Shown here: positions 25,499 through 34,077 of the stretch, piece by piece | How positions within the stretch are numbered: the first letter of the stretch is position 1 | Layout: the number at the start of each line of letters is the position of its first letter | Assembly (NCBI GenBank): GCA_965660165.1 | Contig: CBFHYU010000021.1 | Coordinates: 1-36,306 of the forward strand | From: WTJO01 sp965660165 | GTDB taxonomy: Bacteria; Pseudomonadota; Alphaproteobacteria; Puniceispirillales; Puniceispirillaceae | Length of the DNA stretch: 36,306 nucleotides | Direction of reading: 5' to 3' | Position numbers and translations under genes: made by a program | The notes under the pieces: model-generated | What the model was told of the DNA's origin: nothing | The model's input: the letters and a program-made list of their open reading frames with translations, nothing else | The model's database searches: none

Positions 25499-26776
25499 AT
25501 GAACAATATGAACGCATTTTTCTCAGATGATTTGGCGCAGTCTGACCCTGATTTGGCATCTGCCATCGGCAAAGAGTTATCGCGCCAGCAAGATCAAATT
25601 GAAATGATTGCCTCTGAGAATATTGTCTCTCGGGCAGTATTGGAAGCACAAGGATCAGTGCTAACCAATAAATATGCTGAAGGCTATTCAGGTAAGCGCT
25701 ATTATGGCGGATGTGAATATGTTGATATTGTAGAATCATTAGCTGTTGAACGTGCAAAACAGCTGTTTAAGTGCGCCTATGCTAATGTTCAGCCTCATTC
25801 AGGCGCACAAGCCAATCAGGCTGTGTTTTTGGCATTGCTTCAGCCAGGTGATACTGTGCTTGGAATGTCTCTTTCTGCAGGCGGGCATTTAACACATGGG
25901 GCTGCACCTAACTTGTCTGGAAAATGGTTTAATGCAGTGCAATATGGCGTGTCTCGGGATACGGGATTGATTGATTATGACGAGGTTGAAGCGCTGGCGC
26001 TGGCACATAAACCTAAATTGATTTTGGCAGGTGCATCTGCCTATCCACGAGTGATTGATTTCGCCGCCTTCAGAGAAATAGCAGATAAGGTTGGTGCGTT
26101 ATTGATGGTCGATATGGCGCATATATCAGGATTAGTGGCTACAGGCGCACATCCAAGCCCCTTGCCATATGCTGATATTGTGACCTCAACAACCCATAAA
26201 ACACTTCGAGCTGGACGAGGCGGGCTTATCCTAACAAATGATGAAACGCTTGGTCGGAAATTTAACTCATCTGTGTTTCCTGGACTTCAAGGCGGTCCTC
26301 TGCTTCATGCCATAGCAGGCAAGGCGGCTGGCTTTGGTGAAGCCTTAAAGCCAGAATTTAAGAAGTATATCCAAGATGTTGTAGATAATGCAAGAATTCT
26401 TGGTGAAGTGTTGCTTGAAAGAGGGGTTGATCTGGTGTCTGGCGGCACCGATATTCATCTTGTGCTGGTTGATTTGCGGCCAAAAGGGCTTACCGGTGAT
26501 ATAACAACAGATTCGCTAGAAGCCGCAGGCATCACCTGTAATAAAAATGGCGTGCCATTTGATCCTGAAAAGCCAACTGTAACCTCAGGGGTGCGACTTG
26601 GCACGCCTGCGGGCACCACCAGAGGGTTTGGTAATGAAGAATTTCGCCAGATTGGTCATCTAATTGGTGATGTGCTAGATGGTCTGGCATCATCAAAGAA
26701 TGATAATTCAGATGTTGAGAAACAGGTTAGAGCCAAAGTGCTTGATTTATGTAAGGCATTTCCGATTTACGCCTAA
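25499..26776 (+). CDS. glyA: serine hydroxymethyltransferase
   Basis: This 425-residue PLP enzyme converts serine and tetrahydrofolate to glycine and methylene-tetrahydrofolate. IEMIASENIVS (35-45), NKYAEGYSGKRYYGGCEYVD (57-76) and VDMAHISGLVA (204-214) are family blocks, and Lys234 in TSTTHKTLRAGRGG binds PLP. Length and motifs are normal. AAAGGA precedes the ATG. The rpiB-glyA-nrdR-rib order recurs in Alphaproteobacteria. Confidence 0.98.
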   Translation: MNNMNAFFSDDLAQSDPDLASAIGKELSRQQDQIEMIASENIVSRAVLEAQGSVLTNKYAEGYSGKRYYGGCEYVDIVESLAVERAKQLFKCAYANVQPHSGAQANQAVFLALLQPGDTVLGMSLSAGGHLTHGAAPNLSGKWFNAVQYGVSRDTGLIDYDEVEALALAHKPKLILAGASAYPRVIDFAAFREIADKVGALLMVDMAHISGLVATGAHPSPLPYADIVTSTTHKTLRAGRGGLILTNDETLGRKFNSSVFPGLQGGPLLHAIAGKAAGFGEALKPEFKKYIQDVVDNARILGEVLLERGVDLVSGGTDIHLVLVDLRPKGLTGDITTDSLEAAGITCNKNGVPFDPEKPTVTSGVRLGTPAGTTRGFGNEEFRQIGHLIGDVLDGLASSKNDNSDVEKQVRAKVLDLCKAFPIYA

Positions 26777-26807
26777 TGATAGCTGATAGATTGCTGGAGT
26801 TTTAATC

Positions 26808-27266
26808 ATGATATGTCCTTTTTGCCGATCAGAAGACACGCAAGTCAAAGATTCTCGTCCGTCTGAAGATGGCGCGTCAATTAGGCGGCGGCGTCAATGT
26901 AGCTCGTGTGATGCGCGTTTTACAACCTTTGAGCGGATCCAACTTCGTGAAATCTATGTGGTGAAGCGTGATAACAGAAAAGTGCTGTTTGACAGAGAAA
27001 AGCTGGAGCGGTCTTTCAATGTGGCATTGAGAAAGCGAGCTATTCAGGAAAATGATGTTGCTATGGCAATAAACGAAATTGTCAGAAAGCTTGAATCTAC
27101 TGGTGAGGCAGATGTGAATTCTGAATATATTGGCTCGCTGGTGATGAATGCGCTTTTGAAGCTAGATAAGGTTGGTTATATCAGATATGCCTCTGTCTAT
27201 AAAAACTTTGAAAATGCAGGTGATTTTGAAGATTTTGTGAATAATCTTCGCCCTAAATCTGGCTAA
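26808..27266 (+). CDS. nrdR: transcriptional repressor NrdR
   Basis: This 152-residue regulator of ribonucleotide reductase genes has an N-terminal zinc ribbon (Cys3, Cys6, Cys31, Cys34) with RRRRQCSSCDARFTTFER. The ATP-cone domain (about 48-138) includes VVKRDNRKVLFDREKL, which senses ATP or dATP. KVGYIRYASVYKNF is the typical end. GGAG precedes the ATG. No target ribonucleotide reductase gene is in the window. Confidence 0.97.
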   Translation: MICPFCRSEDTQVKDSRPSEDGASIRRRRQCSSCDARFTTFERIQLREIYVVKRDNRKVLFDREKLERSFNVALRKRAIQENDVAMAINEIVRKLESTGEADVNSEYIGSLVMNALLKLDKVGYIRYASVYKNFENAGDFEDFVNNLRPKSG

Positions 27267-27287
27267 TTTTGAACGCAGGAATTGTGA

Positions 27288-28418
27288 ATGAATCTGTCGG
27301 CACGGCACCTACATGAACGATGGATGCGATTAGCGCTTCATTGTGCATCATCTGCCGAAGGCCTTGTTGCAGAGAATCCGCCTGTAGGTTGTGTGCTAAC
27401 AGATAAAGATAACAGGCTGATCTCTTACGCACATACCCAACAAGGTGGGCGCCCCCATGCCGAGCAAGCCGCGATTGATGAGGCAATACGCACAGGCTCA
27501 TATGAGGCGCTTCATGGCGGTAATGCCTATGTTACGCTTGAGCCTTGTGCGCATCATGGAATAACAGCGCCTTGTACGCATGCGCTCATTAAATCTGGTA
27601 TTTCACAGCTTTTTTATGCGGTAGCAGACCCTGACCCTCGCGTTAGCGGCAAAGGCCATCGCCAGCTCGAAGCTGCTAAAGTAGCGGTTAAATCAGGGAT
27701 ATATGCCGAACAGGCTGAAGCGATAATGGCAGGCTTTTTAAGCAGGCAACGCAAAGGCCGTCCCTTTATTTCAAGCAAGATAGCCACAAGTAGTGACCAC
27801 TTTATCTCAAAAAATCCAACAGCGCCCACCACGCTTACAAACCAGACAAGCAAAAGATATGTCCACCAATTAAGAAGCAGGGCTGATTTGCTGGTGACAG
27901 GCATTGGCACAATTTTGGCAGATAATCCGTTACTGACAGCCAGAATAGCTGGGCTGAATACCCCGCCAAGACTAATTCTTGACACCCATCTGCGAACCCC
28001 GCCCGATAGCGCTATTGTGTCAACTGGCGGTACTATAATGATTGCACATGGCCATAATATTGATCTGAACAAGGCAAAACAGCTTACCTCTGCTGGTATT
28101 GAGCTTATTGAAATAGCCACAACTAACAATAGGTTAGAAATTGGTGATTTGCTTAAAACACTAGCCAATAGGCAGATAAATCACATGATGATAGAAGCAG
28201 GGGCACGGCTTAATGCTGGGTTTTTGAGGGCTGGGCTGATAGATAGGATTATCTGGCTAACAGCACCTGCTTCATTAGGCTCAGGGTTAGCTGTCTTTTC
28301 ATCTGAAAATAAGACTGTATCTTCTGTAGATTTTAGCCTGCCAACAGCTTATACCAAAACAGATAGATTCTGGCTTGAAGATGATAGGGTTGAGATATTT
28401 AGACATGATGCATCTTAA
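27288..28418 (+). CDS. ribD: bifunctional riboflavin biosynthesis deaminase/reductase
   Basis: This 376-residue enzyme performs the deaminase and reductase steps after GTP cyclohydrolase II. The N-terminal zinc deaminase domain (about 10-150) has His57 and Glu59 in HAEQAAIDEA, and Cys87 and Cys96 in PCAHHGITAPC. The C-terminal reductase domain (about 155-376) includes KRYVHQLRSRADLLVTGIGT and MIEAGARLNAGFL. AGGAATTG precedes the ATG. It is the first of the clustered rib genes. Confidence 0.96.
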   Translation: MNLSARHLHERWMRLALHCASSAEGLVAENPPVGCVLTDKDNRLISYAHTQQGGRPHAEQAAIDEAIRTGSYEALHGGNAYVTLEPCAHHGITAPCTHALIKSGISQLFYAVADPDPRVSGKGHRQLEAAKVAVKSGIYAEQAEAIMAGFLSRQRKGRPFISSKIATSSDHFISKNPTAPTTLTNQTSKRYVHQLRSRADLLVTGIGTILADNPLLTARIAGLNTPPRLILDTHLRTPPDSAIVSTGGTIMIAHGHNIDLNKAKQLTSAGIELIEIATTNNRLEIGDLLKTLANRQINHMMIEAGARLNAGFLRAGLIDRIIWLTAPASLGSGLAVFSSENKTVSSVDFSLPTAYTKTDRFWLEDDRVEIFRHDAS

Positions 28419-28447
28419 ACCAGCTCAGTAGTGTTGACATTTCAATA

Positions 28448-28486
28448 GATAGGTACGCTAACCCCTATCACAAAAATAGGCATAGG
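28448..28486 (+). promoter_or_regulatory. alternative short hairpins in the ribE leader
   Basis: ATAGG occurs at 28449-28453, 28476-28480 and 28482-28486, while the only complement, CCTAT, is at 28464-28468. The CCTAT can therefore pair with an upstream copy (GATAGG/CCTATC) or with the copies in the ribosome-site region just before the ATG at 28488. The pairs are short, so a regulatory role is unproven. No FMN riboswitch core is visible. Confidence 0.3.
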
Positions 28487-28487
28487 T

Positions 28488-29093
28488 ATGTTCACAGGTA
28501 TTATCACAGCGATTGGCGAAGTGCGCTCAATAGTCAAAACTGGTGACTGGCAGCTGGAAATTGCTGCCCCGTGGCAATGTGAGCAGCTTGCGCTGGGGGC
28601 GTCTATTGCCTGTTCAGGGGTATGCCTAACGGTGGTTAACACTAGCAAAGATAGTTTTTTTGTTGAGGTATCGGCTGAAACGCTGGCACGGACAACATTA
28701 TCAGGCTGGCAAGTTGGTACCCACCTCAATCTTGAACCTGCGCTTAAACTTGGAGATGAGCTTGGCGGGCATATTGTGTCTGGCCATGTTGATGGTCTGG
28801 CAGTGATTGACGATATTGAAGCGTTGGGCGATTCGCATAAAATGCTGATCTCAGTTGATGACAGGCTTAAAGCATTTATTGCTGAAAAAGGGTCGGTAGC
28901 ACTTGATGGCACCTCGCTTACCGTAAATGAGGTGATGGATAATCAATTTTCGATCAATGTGATTGCCCATAGCTGGACACATACTACACTTGGCGCGCGC
29001 GCCAAAGGTGATAAGGTAAATCTTGAGATTGACACATTGGCGCGTTATCTGGCACGGATGCTAGAAGTTAGATTTGAACAGGAAAATACATAA
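28488..29093 (+). CDS. ribE: riboflavin synthase, alpha chain
   Basis: This 201-residue enzyme dismutates two lumazines to riboflavin. It has two lumazine-binding repeats: MFTGIITAIGEV at the N terminus begins the first, and LGGHIVSGHVDG (about 91-102) begins the second. GSVALDGTSLTVNEV marks the end of the second barrel. The stop overlaps the next start (TAATG), so ribBA is translationally coupled. The symbol follows alphaproteobacterial usage; E. coli calls this gene ribC. Confidence 0.95.
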   Translation: MFTGIITAIGEVRSIVKTGDWQLEIAAPWQCEQLALGASIACSGVCLTVVNTSKDSFFVEVSAETLARTTLSGWQVGTHLNLEPALKLGDELGGHIVSGHVDGLAVIDDIEALGDSHKMLISVDDRLKAFIAEKGSVALDGTSLTVNEVMDNQFSINVIAHSWTHTTLGARAKGDKVNLEIDTLARYLARMLEVRFEQENT

Positions 29094-30205
29094 TGTCAGA
29101 CGGTTTATCCCCCATTGAAGATGTGATTGAAGATGCCAGACAAGGCAAATTATTCATTCTGGTAGATGACCAAAATCGTGAGAATGAAGGCGATTTATGT
29201 TTGCTAGCAGAATTTGCAGACCCAGAGGCTGTAAATTTTATGGCAAAATATGGTCGTGGGCTGATTTGTCTGGCGCTAACAGCAGAACGCACAAAAGAGC
29301 TTGGGCTAACGCTGATGGATAAGCGTAACCAATCACGCCACCAAACAGCCTTTACAGTATCAATTGAGGCACGTGAGGGGGTAACAACAGGCATTTCAGC
29401 GGCAGATAGAGCCCATACGATAAAAACAGCGATAAATAGTCAGTCAACACAAGCAGATATTACAACACCTGGCCATGTATTCCCGCTGGTCGCACGAGAT
29501 GGCGGCACCTTAGTGCGGGCAGGCCATACTGAAGCAATGGTAGATATTGCCCGTGCCGCAGGTAGCTCGATGCCAGCAGGGGTGATTTGTGAAATTATGA
29601 AAGATGACGGCACAATGGCGCGTCTGCCAGATTTGATCGGCTTTGCAGATACCCATAATTTGAAAATCGGAGCGATTGCTGATCTGATTTCATGGCGGCG
29701 GAAACATGAAAGTCTGGTATCTCGTGTCGCTGAAACAGCTATTGAATCTGAATATGGCGGCCAGTGGCGTATGATTATCTATCGTAATGATATCACGCAT
29801 GTAGAACATCTGGTCATGGTAAAAGGCGACATTCAGCCAGAAACACCTGTTATGGTCAGAATGCATGCGCTTGATTTAATGGTAGATTTGCTTGCAGAAA
29901 CTAGCAACACACGTCATTTCGGTGAATTGCAAAAGGCGATGAAGATTATCGCAGATTCTGGTAATGGCGTGATTGTTCTGCTAAGAGAGGCGCGTTCTTC
30001 TAGCCTGTCAGAAATGGTAATGCGCAGAGAAGAGATGAGAGCAGGCAAAGAGCAGTCGACAGAATTGCGAGATTATGGCGTTGGCGCCCAGATTCTTAAT
30101 GATTTGAGCATTACAGATATGGTGCTTTTATCAAACTCAAAGCCAAATGTTATTGGCCTTGAGGGATATGGGCTGAAAATCATAGACTGGAAACCAATAG
30201 GGTAG
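29093..30205 (+). CDS. ribBA: DHBP synthase with degenerate GTP cyclohydrolase II-like domain
   Basis: This 370-residue protein has an N-terminal 3,4-dihydroxy-2-butanone 4-phosphate synthase domain (about 5-205). RENEGD (29-34), NQSRHQTAFTVSIEAREGVTTGIS and TPGHVFPLVARDGGTLVRAGHTEA carry its active-site residues. The C-terminal part (about 210-370) aligns in outline with GTP cyclohydrolase II but contains no cysteine at all. The usual VHSECLTGD...CDCG zinc segment is replaced by VRMHALDLMVDLL. This half should therefore be inactive as a cyclohydrolase, as in known RibBX-like proteins, and a separate ribA is expected elsewhere. AGGA precedes the ATG. Confidence 0.9.
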   Translation: MSDGLSPIEDVIEDARQGKLFILVDDQNRENEGDLCLLAEFADPEAVNFMAKYGRGLICLALTAERTKELGLTLMDKRNQSRHQTAFTVSIEAREGVTTGISAADRAHTIKTAINSQSTQADITTPGHVFPLVARDGGTLVRAGHTEAMVDIARAAGSSMPAGVICEIMKDDGTMARLPDLIGFADTHNLKIGAIADLISWRRKHESLVSRVAETAIESEYGGQWRMIIYRNDITHVEHLVMVKGDIQPETPVMVRMHALDLMVDLLAETSNTRHFGELQKAMKIIADSGNGVIVLLREARSSSLSEMVMRREEMRAGKEQSTELRDYGVGAQILNDLSITDMVLLSNSKPNVIGLEGYGLKIIDWKPIG

Positions 30206-30210
30206 CTCAG

Positions 30211-30639
30211 ATGGTAGATAAATTTTTAATTGTTGAAGCTAATTTCTATACTGAACTTGCCGCCGCCCAGAAACAGGGTGCAATTGACGCGCTGGAGACA
30301 GCTGGTTTTGGCTATGATGTTATTGAAGTGCCAGGCGCGCTTGAAATTCCTGCCGCCATCTTTATGGCATCTCAAAGCACATCACATTCATATTTAGGAT
30401 ATATTGCGCTTGGATGTGTTATCAGAGGCGAGACTACACATTATGAAACTGTCTGTTCTGAATCAGCACATGGGTTAATGTTGTTGTCTGTGCAGGGATT
30501 GGCGATTGGCAATGGCATTTTAACGGTTGAAAATGAAGATCAAGCGTGGGCGCGTGCAGATATGCGGCGCAAAAATAAAGGCGGAGACGCAGCGATTGCG
30601 GCTATCACAATGGCTAAAATAGCATCAGATTTTGCATAG
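30211..30639 (+). CDS. ribH: 6,7-dimethyl-8-ribityllumazine synthase
   Basis: This 142-residue enzyme condenses the RibD and DHBP synthase products. Motifs are IVEANFYTELA near the N terminus, EVPGALEIPAAI (about 43-54), LGCVIRGETTHYETVC (about 70-85) and GILTVENEDQAWAR. The start lies 5 nt after ribBA, following AGGG. With ribD, ribE and ribBA it forms a nearly complete riboflavin pathway, lacking only GTP cyclohydrolase II. Confidence 0.96.
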   Translation: MVDKFLIVEANFYTELAAAQKQGAIDALETAGFGYDVIEVPGALEIPAAIFMASQSTSHSYLGYIALGCVIRGETTHYETVCSESAHGLMLLSVQGLAIGNGILTVENEDQAWARADMRRKNKGGDAAIAAITMAKIASDFA

Positions 30640-30683
30640 TTTCTGGCTATTTTGCTCAGTTTTTCAAAGATTAAGGTGACCGA

Positions 30684-31163
30684 GTGACAGAAAAATCAAA
30701 TTTTAAGCCTGCCGCCGTGCGAAAACGCTCAGGCTCACGTCTGGCTGCATTGCAATTTTGCTATAGCAGGCAAATCAGTGATAATAGTTTCACAGACGCT
30801 CTTGCAGGTTTCAGGGATAATTATCTAGCTGAAATTCTTAGCCAGCTCACAATCAAAACGATAGATGAAGCGCATTTCACTGCTTTGATAACAGGCGTTG
30901 AAGCTGAAAAAGATATGCTTGATAGCCATATCAAGCTGTTGCTGAAAGATGGCTGGACACTATCACGGCTTGGCACTCATGAATTGTCAATATTGCGGCT
31001 AGGCTGTTACGAACTTGCCTCTCTGCCACATATTCCAGCACGTGCTATTATCACCGAATATGCCGCTATGGCAGAAGAGTTTAATGCAGATACAGGGTTT
31101 GTAAATGCAGTGCTTGATGCGCTGGCACGGCAATTTAGATCAGTTGAGATGAGCTCAGGCTAG
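30684..31163 (+). CDS. nusB: transcription antitermination factor NusB
   Basis: This 159-residue all-helical RNA-binding protein acts in rRNA antitermination. RSGSRLAALQFCY opens the fold, and the C-terminal blocks LSRLGTHELSILRLGCYEL and PARAIITEYAAMAEEFNADTGFVNAVLDALAR are classic NusB sequence. It starts with GTG at 30684, well placed behind AAGGTGA. Its position after ribH is common in Proteobacteria. It converges on the bamE-like gene with a gap of only 7 nt. Confidence 0.95.
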   Translation: MTEKSNFKPAAVRKRSGSRLAALQFCYSRQISDNSFTDALAGFRDNYLAEILSQLTIKTIDEAHFTALITGVEAEKDMLDSHIKLLLKDGWTLSRLGTHELSILRLGCYELASLPHIPARAIITEYAAMAEEFNADTGFVNAVLDALARQFRSVEMSSG

Positions 31164-31170
31164 GTTGATG

Positions 31171-31605
31171 TTACTGGTCAGACCTGCGTCTTAGATTTGA
31201 TAAAATCTGCTCAGTAGCAGAAAGGTTTTCGCCTGGCGTTGGCGTGGCATCATCAATTTTTACAATTTGAATATCTGTTGTTTCGTCTTTAACTTCAATT
31301 TCTTGCAAGATGTTATTCTCATCAAAGGTAAAGATAAACATAGTTCTGGCGCTCACCTTATTCACGCCTGCAACCTCTCTGGTCATTGTCTGGTTGTTAT
31401 AATAGATTTTGCCAGAATTAAAGGCGCCCTCAAAGCTAGGCTGGCCAAGTGTAAATAAAATATCTTGTTTTGTGGATGTGCCAATTTCAATCGAGTCTAG
31501 CTGGCCTTCTTCAACAAGTCGCCCATGAGATTGAACTCTGCTTCCGCAAGATGTTGTCACTGTTAATACCAGACCGATTATTAAGAATGATAATAAGGGT
31601 TTCAT
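31171..31605 (-). CDS. bamE: BamE/SmpA-like outer-membrane lipoprotein
   Basis: This 144-residue protein has a lipoprotein-type signal: a hydrophobic stretch (about 5-17) ends at TTSC, and the cysteine would be lipidated. The body contains ESIEIG-like sequence (LDSIEIGTSTKQDILFTLGQPSFEG), the SmpA/OmlA fold that helps the BAM complex insert outer-membrane proteins. A Pro/Thr-rich variable tail follows. A TTG at 31608 is one codon upstream and better spaced from AGGA, so the exact start is uncertain. It is divergent from the bc1 chaperone gene, an arrangement known in Alphaproteobacteria. Confidence 0.85.
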   Translation of the reverse strand: MKPLLSFLIIGLVLTVTTSCGSRVQSHGRLVEEGQLDSIEIGTSTKQDILFTLGQPSFEGAFNSGKIYYNNQTMTREVAGVNKVSARTMFIFTFDENNILQEIEVKDETTDIQIVKIDDATPTPGENLSATEQILSNLRRRSDQ

Positions 31606-31608
31606 CAA

Positions 31609-31799
31609 AAAGTTTATCCTATTCTTAAAAAGCTAGTATGTGGGCTGTTAGCGTGCATTTTCTCTGCCGATGTTAATTTTGCAAATCGGAATTGGCAATA
31701 TGTAATCTTTGCTTTGTGCCGTGCATATGATAGACAGGTCGACATATTGTCTTATATCAGCATGAGTTCTGGGATAAGCATTCAAAAGGTTTATGTTCG
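31609..31799. other. divergent intergenic region, bamE-like / bc1 chaperone
   Basis: This 191-bp gap must hold two outward promoters. I see no pair of hexamers with convincing spacing and no strong palindrome. AGGATAA on the minus strand near 31616 serves the bamE-like gene, and AAAAGG near 31785 serves the chaperone gene. Confidence 0.4.
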
Positions 31800-32381
31800 A
31801 TGTTATCAACATTACGAAAATTTTTTGCATTCGCAGATAGACGCGAACAGGCAATGAATATGCCTGCTGAGCAATTATACCAAAAATGCCTTACCCATAG
31901 CAGAAATCCTGCGTTATTTGATAAGGGCGGTGTAGCAGATACACTTGATGGGCGATTTGATAGCCTGTGCCTGTCTGTTAGCTGTGTGATGCATAGGCTT
32001 GCTATTGTCTCAGATGAGCATAAGCAGAGCGCAAAAGCTATCTCTCAGCAGATATTTGATATTTTTTGCGCGGATATGGATTTGACCTTGCGTGAAATGG
32101 GGGTTGGGGATTTAGGTGTTTCAAAGCGGGTGAAGATGATGTCAGAAGCCTTTATTGGCAGGCTCACCGCTTATAGAGAAGCGCTCAACCATCCAGATAA
32201 TGACGCTTTTGAGCAGGCATTATTGCGCAATCTGTACCGCTGTGAGAGGCCATCAGCACAACAAACCAAATATGCAAAACAGCTGGCGCAGAGTTTGGCG
32301 GTATGTATCAGTGCGCTGTCAACATTAGAGGATGAGGCTGTATTATCAGCCTCTATAGAGCTTCCCGAAATTGTAATATAA
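31800..32381 (+). CDS. ubiquinol-cytochrome c chaperone (CBP3-like)
   Basis: This 193-residue protein belongs to the family related to mitochondrial CBP3, which assists assembly of the cytochrome bc1 complex. Landmarks are AEQLYQKCLTHSRNPALFDKGGVADTLDGRFD (about 24-55), then CADMDLTLREMGVGDLGVSKRVKMMSEAFIGRL, the most conserved block. The C terminus is helical. AAAAGG precedes the ATG. It forms the start of a plus-strand run with DUF177, plsX and fabH. Confidence 0.92.
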   Translation: MLSTLRKFFAFADRREQAMNMPAEQLYQKCLTHSRNPALFDKGGVADTLDGRFDSLCLSVSCVMHRLAIVSDEHKQSAKAISQQIFDIFCADMDLTLREMGVGDLGVSKRVKMMSEAFIGRLTAYREALNHPDNDAFEQALLRNLYRCERPSAQQTKYAKQLAQSLAVCISALSTLEDEAVLSASIELPEIVI

Positions 32382-32457
32382 TGACTCTATCTCTGAGCTT
32401 GCGCCGTATTTGGCGTGTCAGTGTGAGCAGATTAGATGTAATAGAATGTGATAGGTG

Positions 32458-32997
32458 ATGGCAAAACACCCCAAAAAACAGATTACTGTCGCGGCTGATG
32501 CCAGTTTTTGGGATGTCAGGCTGGCTGTTGATGGGTTTGATGCGCCAACAACACGGTTTGGCTTTCAAGTGCGGGAGCAAGATAGGGCGCGGCTGGCGGA
32601 ACGGCTAGCAGTATCTGGATTTACCTCTATCACGGGCGATATCACACTTCTGCAACTGGCAGATAAATCGTGGCAGATAGACTTTGTGGTTGGCTTTGAA
32701 GTTGTCCAGCCATGCGTTGTAAGCTTTATAGATGTGGCTGAATATGTTGAGTTTACAGAGCAGGAGCGATATATTGACACATTGCTAGACACAAATGAGA
32801 TGTCAGGGGAACATTTAGATTTAGAAGCACTTGATAACAGGCATGTTCCAGTTGGTGAAGCAATAGCTCAGCTTATCGCTGTTCATGTACCAGCATTTCC
32901 AAGAAGCGATGAGGCTGACAGGATAATGGATGAAAAAGCAGTAACTGGACGAATTAGCCCGTTTGATAAGCTTTCTGAATTGAAAAAACCGCAATAG
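32458..32997 (+). CDS. DUF177 (YceD-like) protein
   Basis: This 179-residue protein has the DUF177 pattern: an N-terminal beta-rich part with FTSITGDITLLQLADKSWQIDFVVGFEVVQPCVVSF, then acidic residues, and the C-terminal DLEALDNRHVPVGEAIAQLIAVHVPAFPRS with the conserved proline. In many bacteria YceD precedes rpmF-plsX-fabH and is linked to 23S rRNA and L32; here rpmF is absent and plsX follows directly. A GTG at 32455 is an alternative start one codon upstream. Confidence 0.88.
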   Translation: MAKHPKKQITVAADASFWDVRLAVDGFDAPTTRFGFQVREQDRARLAERLAVSGFTSITGDITLLQLADKSWQIDFVVGFEVVQPCVVSFIDVAEYVEFTEQERYIDTLLDTNEMSGEHLDLEALDNRHVPVGEAIAQLIAVHVPAFPRSDEADRIMDEKAVTGRISPFDKLSELKKPQ

Positions 32998-33033
32998 GTT
33001 ATATTGTGTAGCGGGTAGGAAAAGGGTTTTTTT

Positions 33034-34077
33034 GTGACTAATAAACCAATTATATCATTGGATGCTATGGGCGGTGACAATGCGCCTGAGATCGTAATTC
33101 AGGGAGCAGAGCAGGCGCTTCAGCGTTATCCTCAGATGAAACTTATTCTCGTAGGGGATGAAACTAGACTTTCAAAAATGCTTGCCCAAACTAAATTCGC
33201 TCATGCGATTGATATTCTGCATGCAGAGGAAATGGTAAAGCCAGAAGATAAGCCATCTCAGGCATTGCGAAATGGCAAAAATACCTCTATGTGGCAGTCG
33301 ATTAAGCTGGTAGCAGATAAGCAGGCAGATGCAGTGGTATCGGCGGGTAATACAGGCGCGCTTATGGCGATGTCTAAATTACAGTTGCGGATGATGGATG
33401 GTGTCACCCGTCCAGCTATTGCTGGATTTTTCCCGACTGTGACTGGCTCTGGCTGTATGCTTGATATGGGCGCAAATATTGAATGTAATGAAGATAATTT
33501 GGTTCAATTTGCGATTATGGGCAGTGCCTTTGTGCGGTCAGTGCTGAATCGGGAAACGCCCACAATTGGATTGCTAAATGTTGGCGCTGAAGAACAAAAA
33601 GGGTTTGAATATTTGCGGGTGGCCGCCAGCATCCTTAGCGGTGATAAATTGGGGTTGAATTATAAAGGCTTTGTTGAAGGCTCTGATATTGGGCATGGCA
33701 CTGTAGATGTGGTGGTAACTGATGGCTTTACAGGCAATGTAGCGCTGAAAACCGCTGAAGGCATCGCAGATTTATTCCAGCACAGTCTGAAAAAATCATT
33801 TTCACAGTCTATATTTTCAAAATTATCTTATTTGACAGCACGCCCTCAATTGCGGCGTGTTCGAAGCTTGCTTGACCCACGTGCGCATAATGGCGCAGTA
33901 TTGCTTGGATTAAATGGCATTTCTGTAAAATCGCATGGCGGAACTGATGGGTTTGGGTTTGCGAATGCAATTCATGTTGCGGTAGAAATGATCGAACATG
34001 GCTTTATGCCAGAGGTCAGCCAGACAATCGAAAAGGCAAACCAGATTCTTGAGCAGGAAAAAGGCAATGATGAATAA
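33034..34077 (+). CDS. plsX: phosphate acyltransferase PlsX
   Basis: This 347-residue enzyme makes acyl-phosphate from acyl-ACP for phospholipid synthesis. ISLDAMGGDNAPEIVIQGA (4-22) is the signature, followed by AVVSAGNTGALMAMSKLQL, LDMGANIECNEDNLVQFAIMG and VTDGFTGNVALKTAEG. It starts with GTG behind AGGAAAAGGG. The end overlaps fabH by 11 nt, so the two are coupled. Confidence 0.97.
   Translation: MTNKPIISLDAMGGDNAPEIVIQGAEQALQRYPQMKLILVGDETRLSKMLAQTKFAHAIDILHAEEMVKPEDKPSQALRNGKNTSMWQSIKLVADKQADAVVSAGNTGALMAMSKLQLRMMDGVTRPAIAGFFPTVTGSGCMLDMGANIECNEDNLVQFAIMGSAFVRSVLNRETPTIGLLNVGAEEQKGFEYLRVAASILSGDKLGLNYKGFVEGSDIGHGTVDVVVTDGFTGNVALKTAEGIADLFQHSLKKSFSQSIFSKLSYLTARPQLRRVRSLLDPRAHNGAVLLGLNGISVKSHGGTDGFGFANAIHVAVEMIEHGFMPEVSQTIEKANQILEQEKGNDE

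Noticed and set aside
27614..28168. Minus-strand ORF of 184 codons opposite ribD
   Set aside because: It overlaps the well-supported ribD reductase domain and has no recognisable motif or upstream site.
28419..28487. Possible FMN riboswitch before ribE
   Set aside because: The gap is only 69 nt and lacks the conserved FMN-aptamer core.
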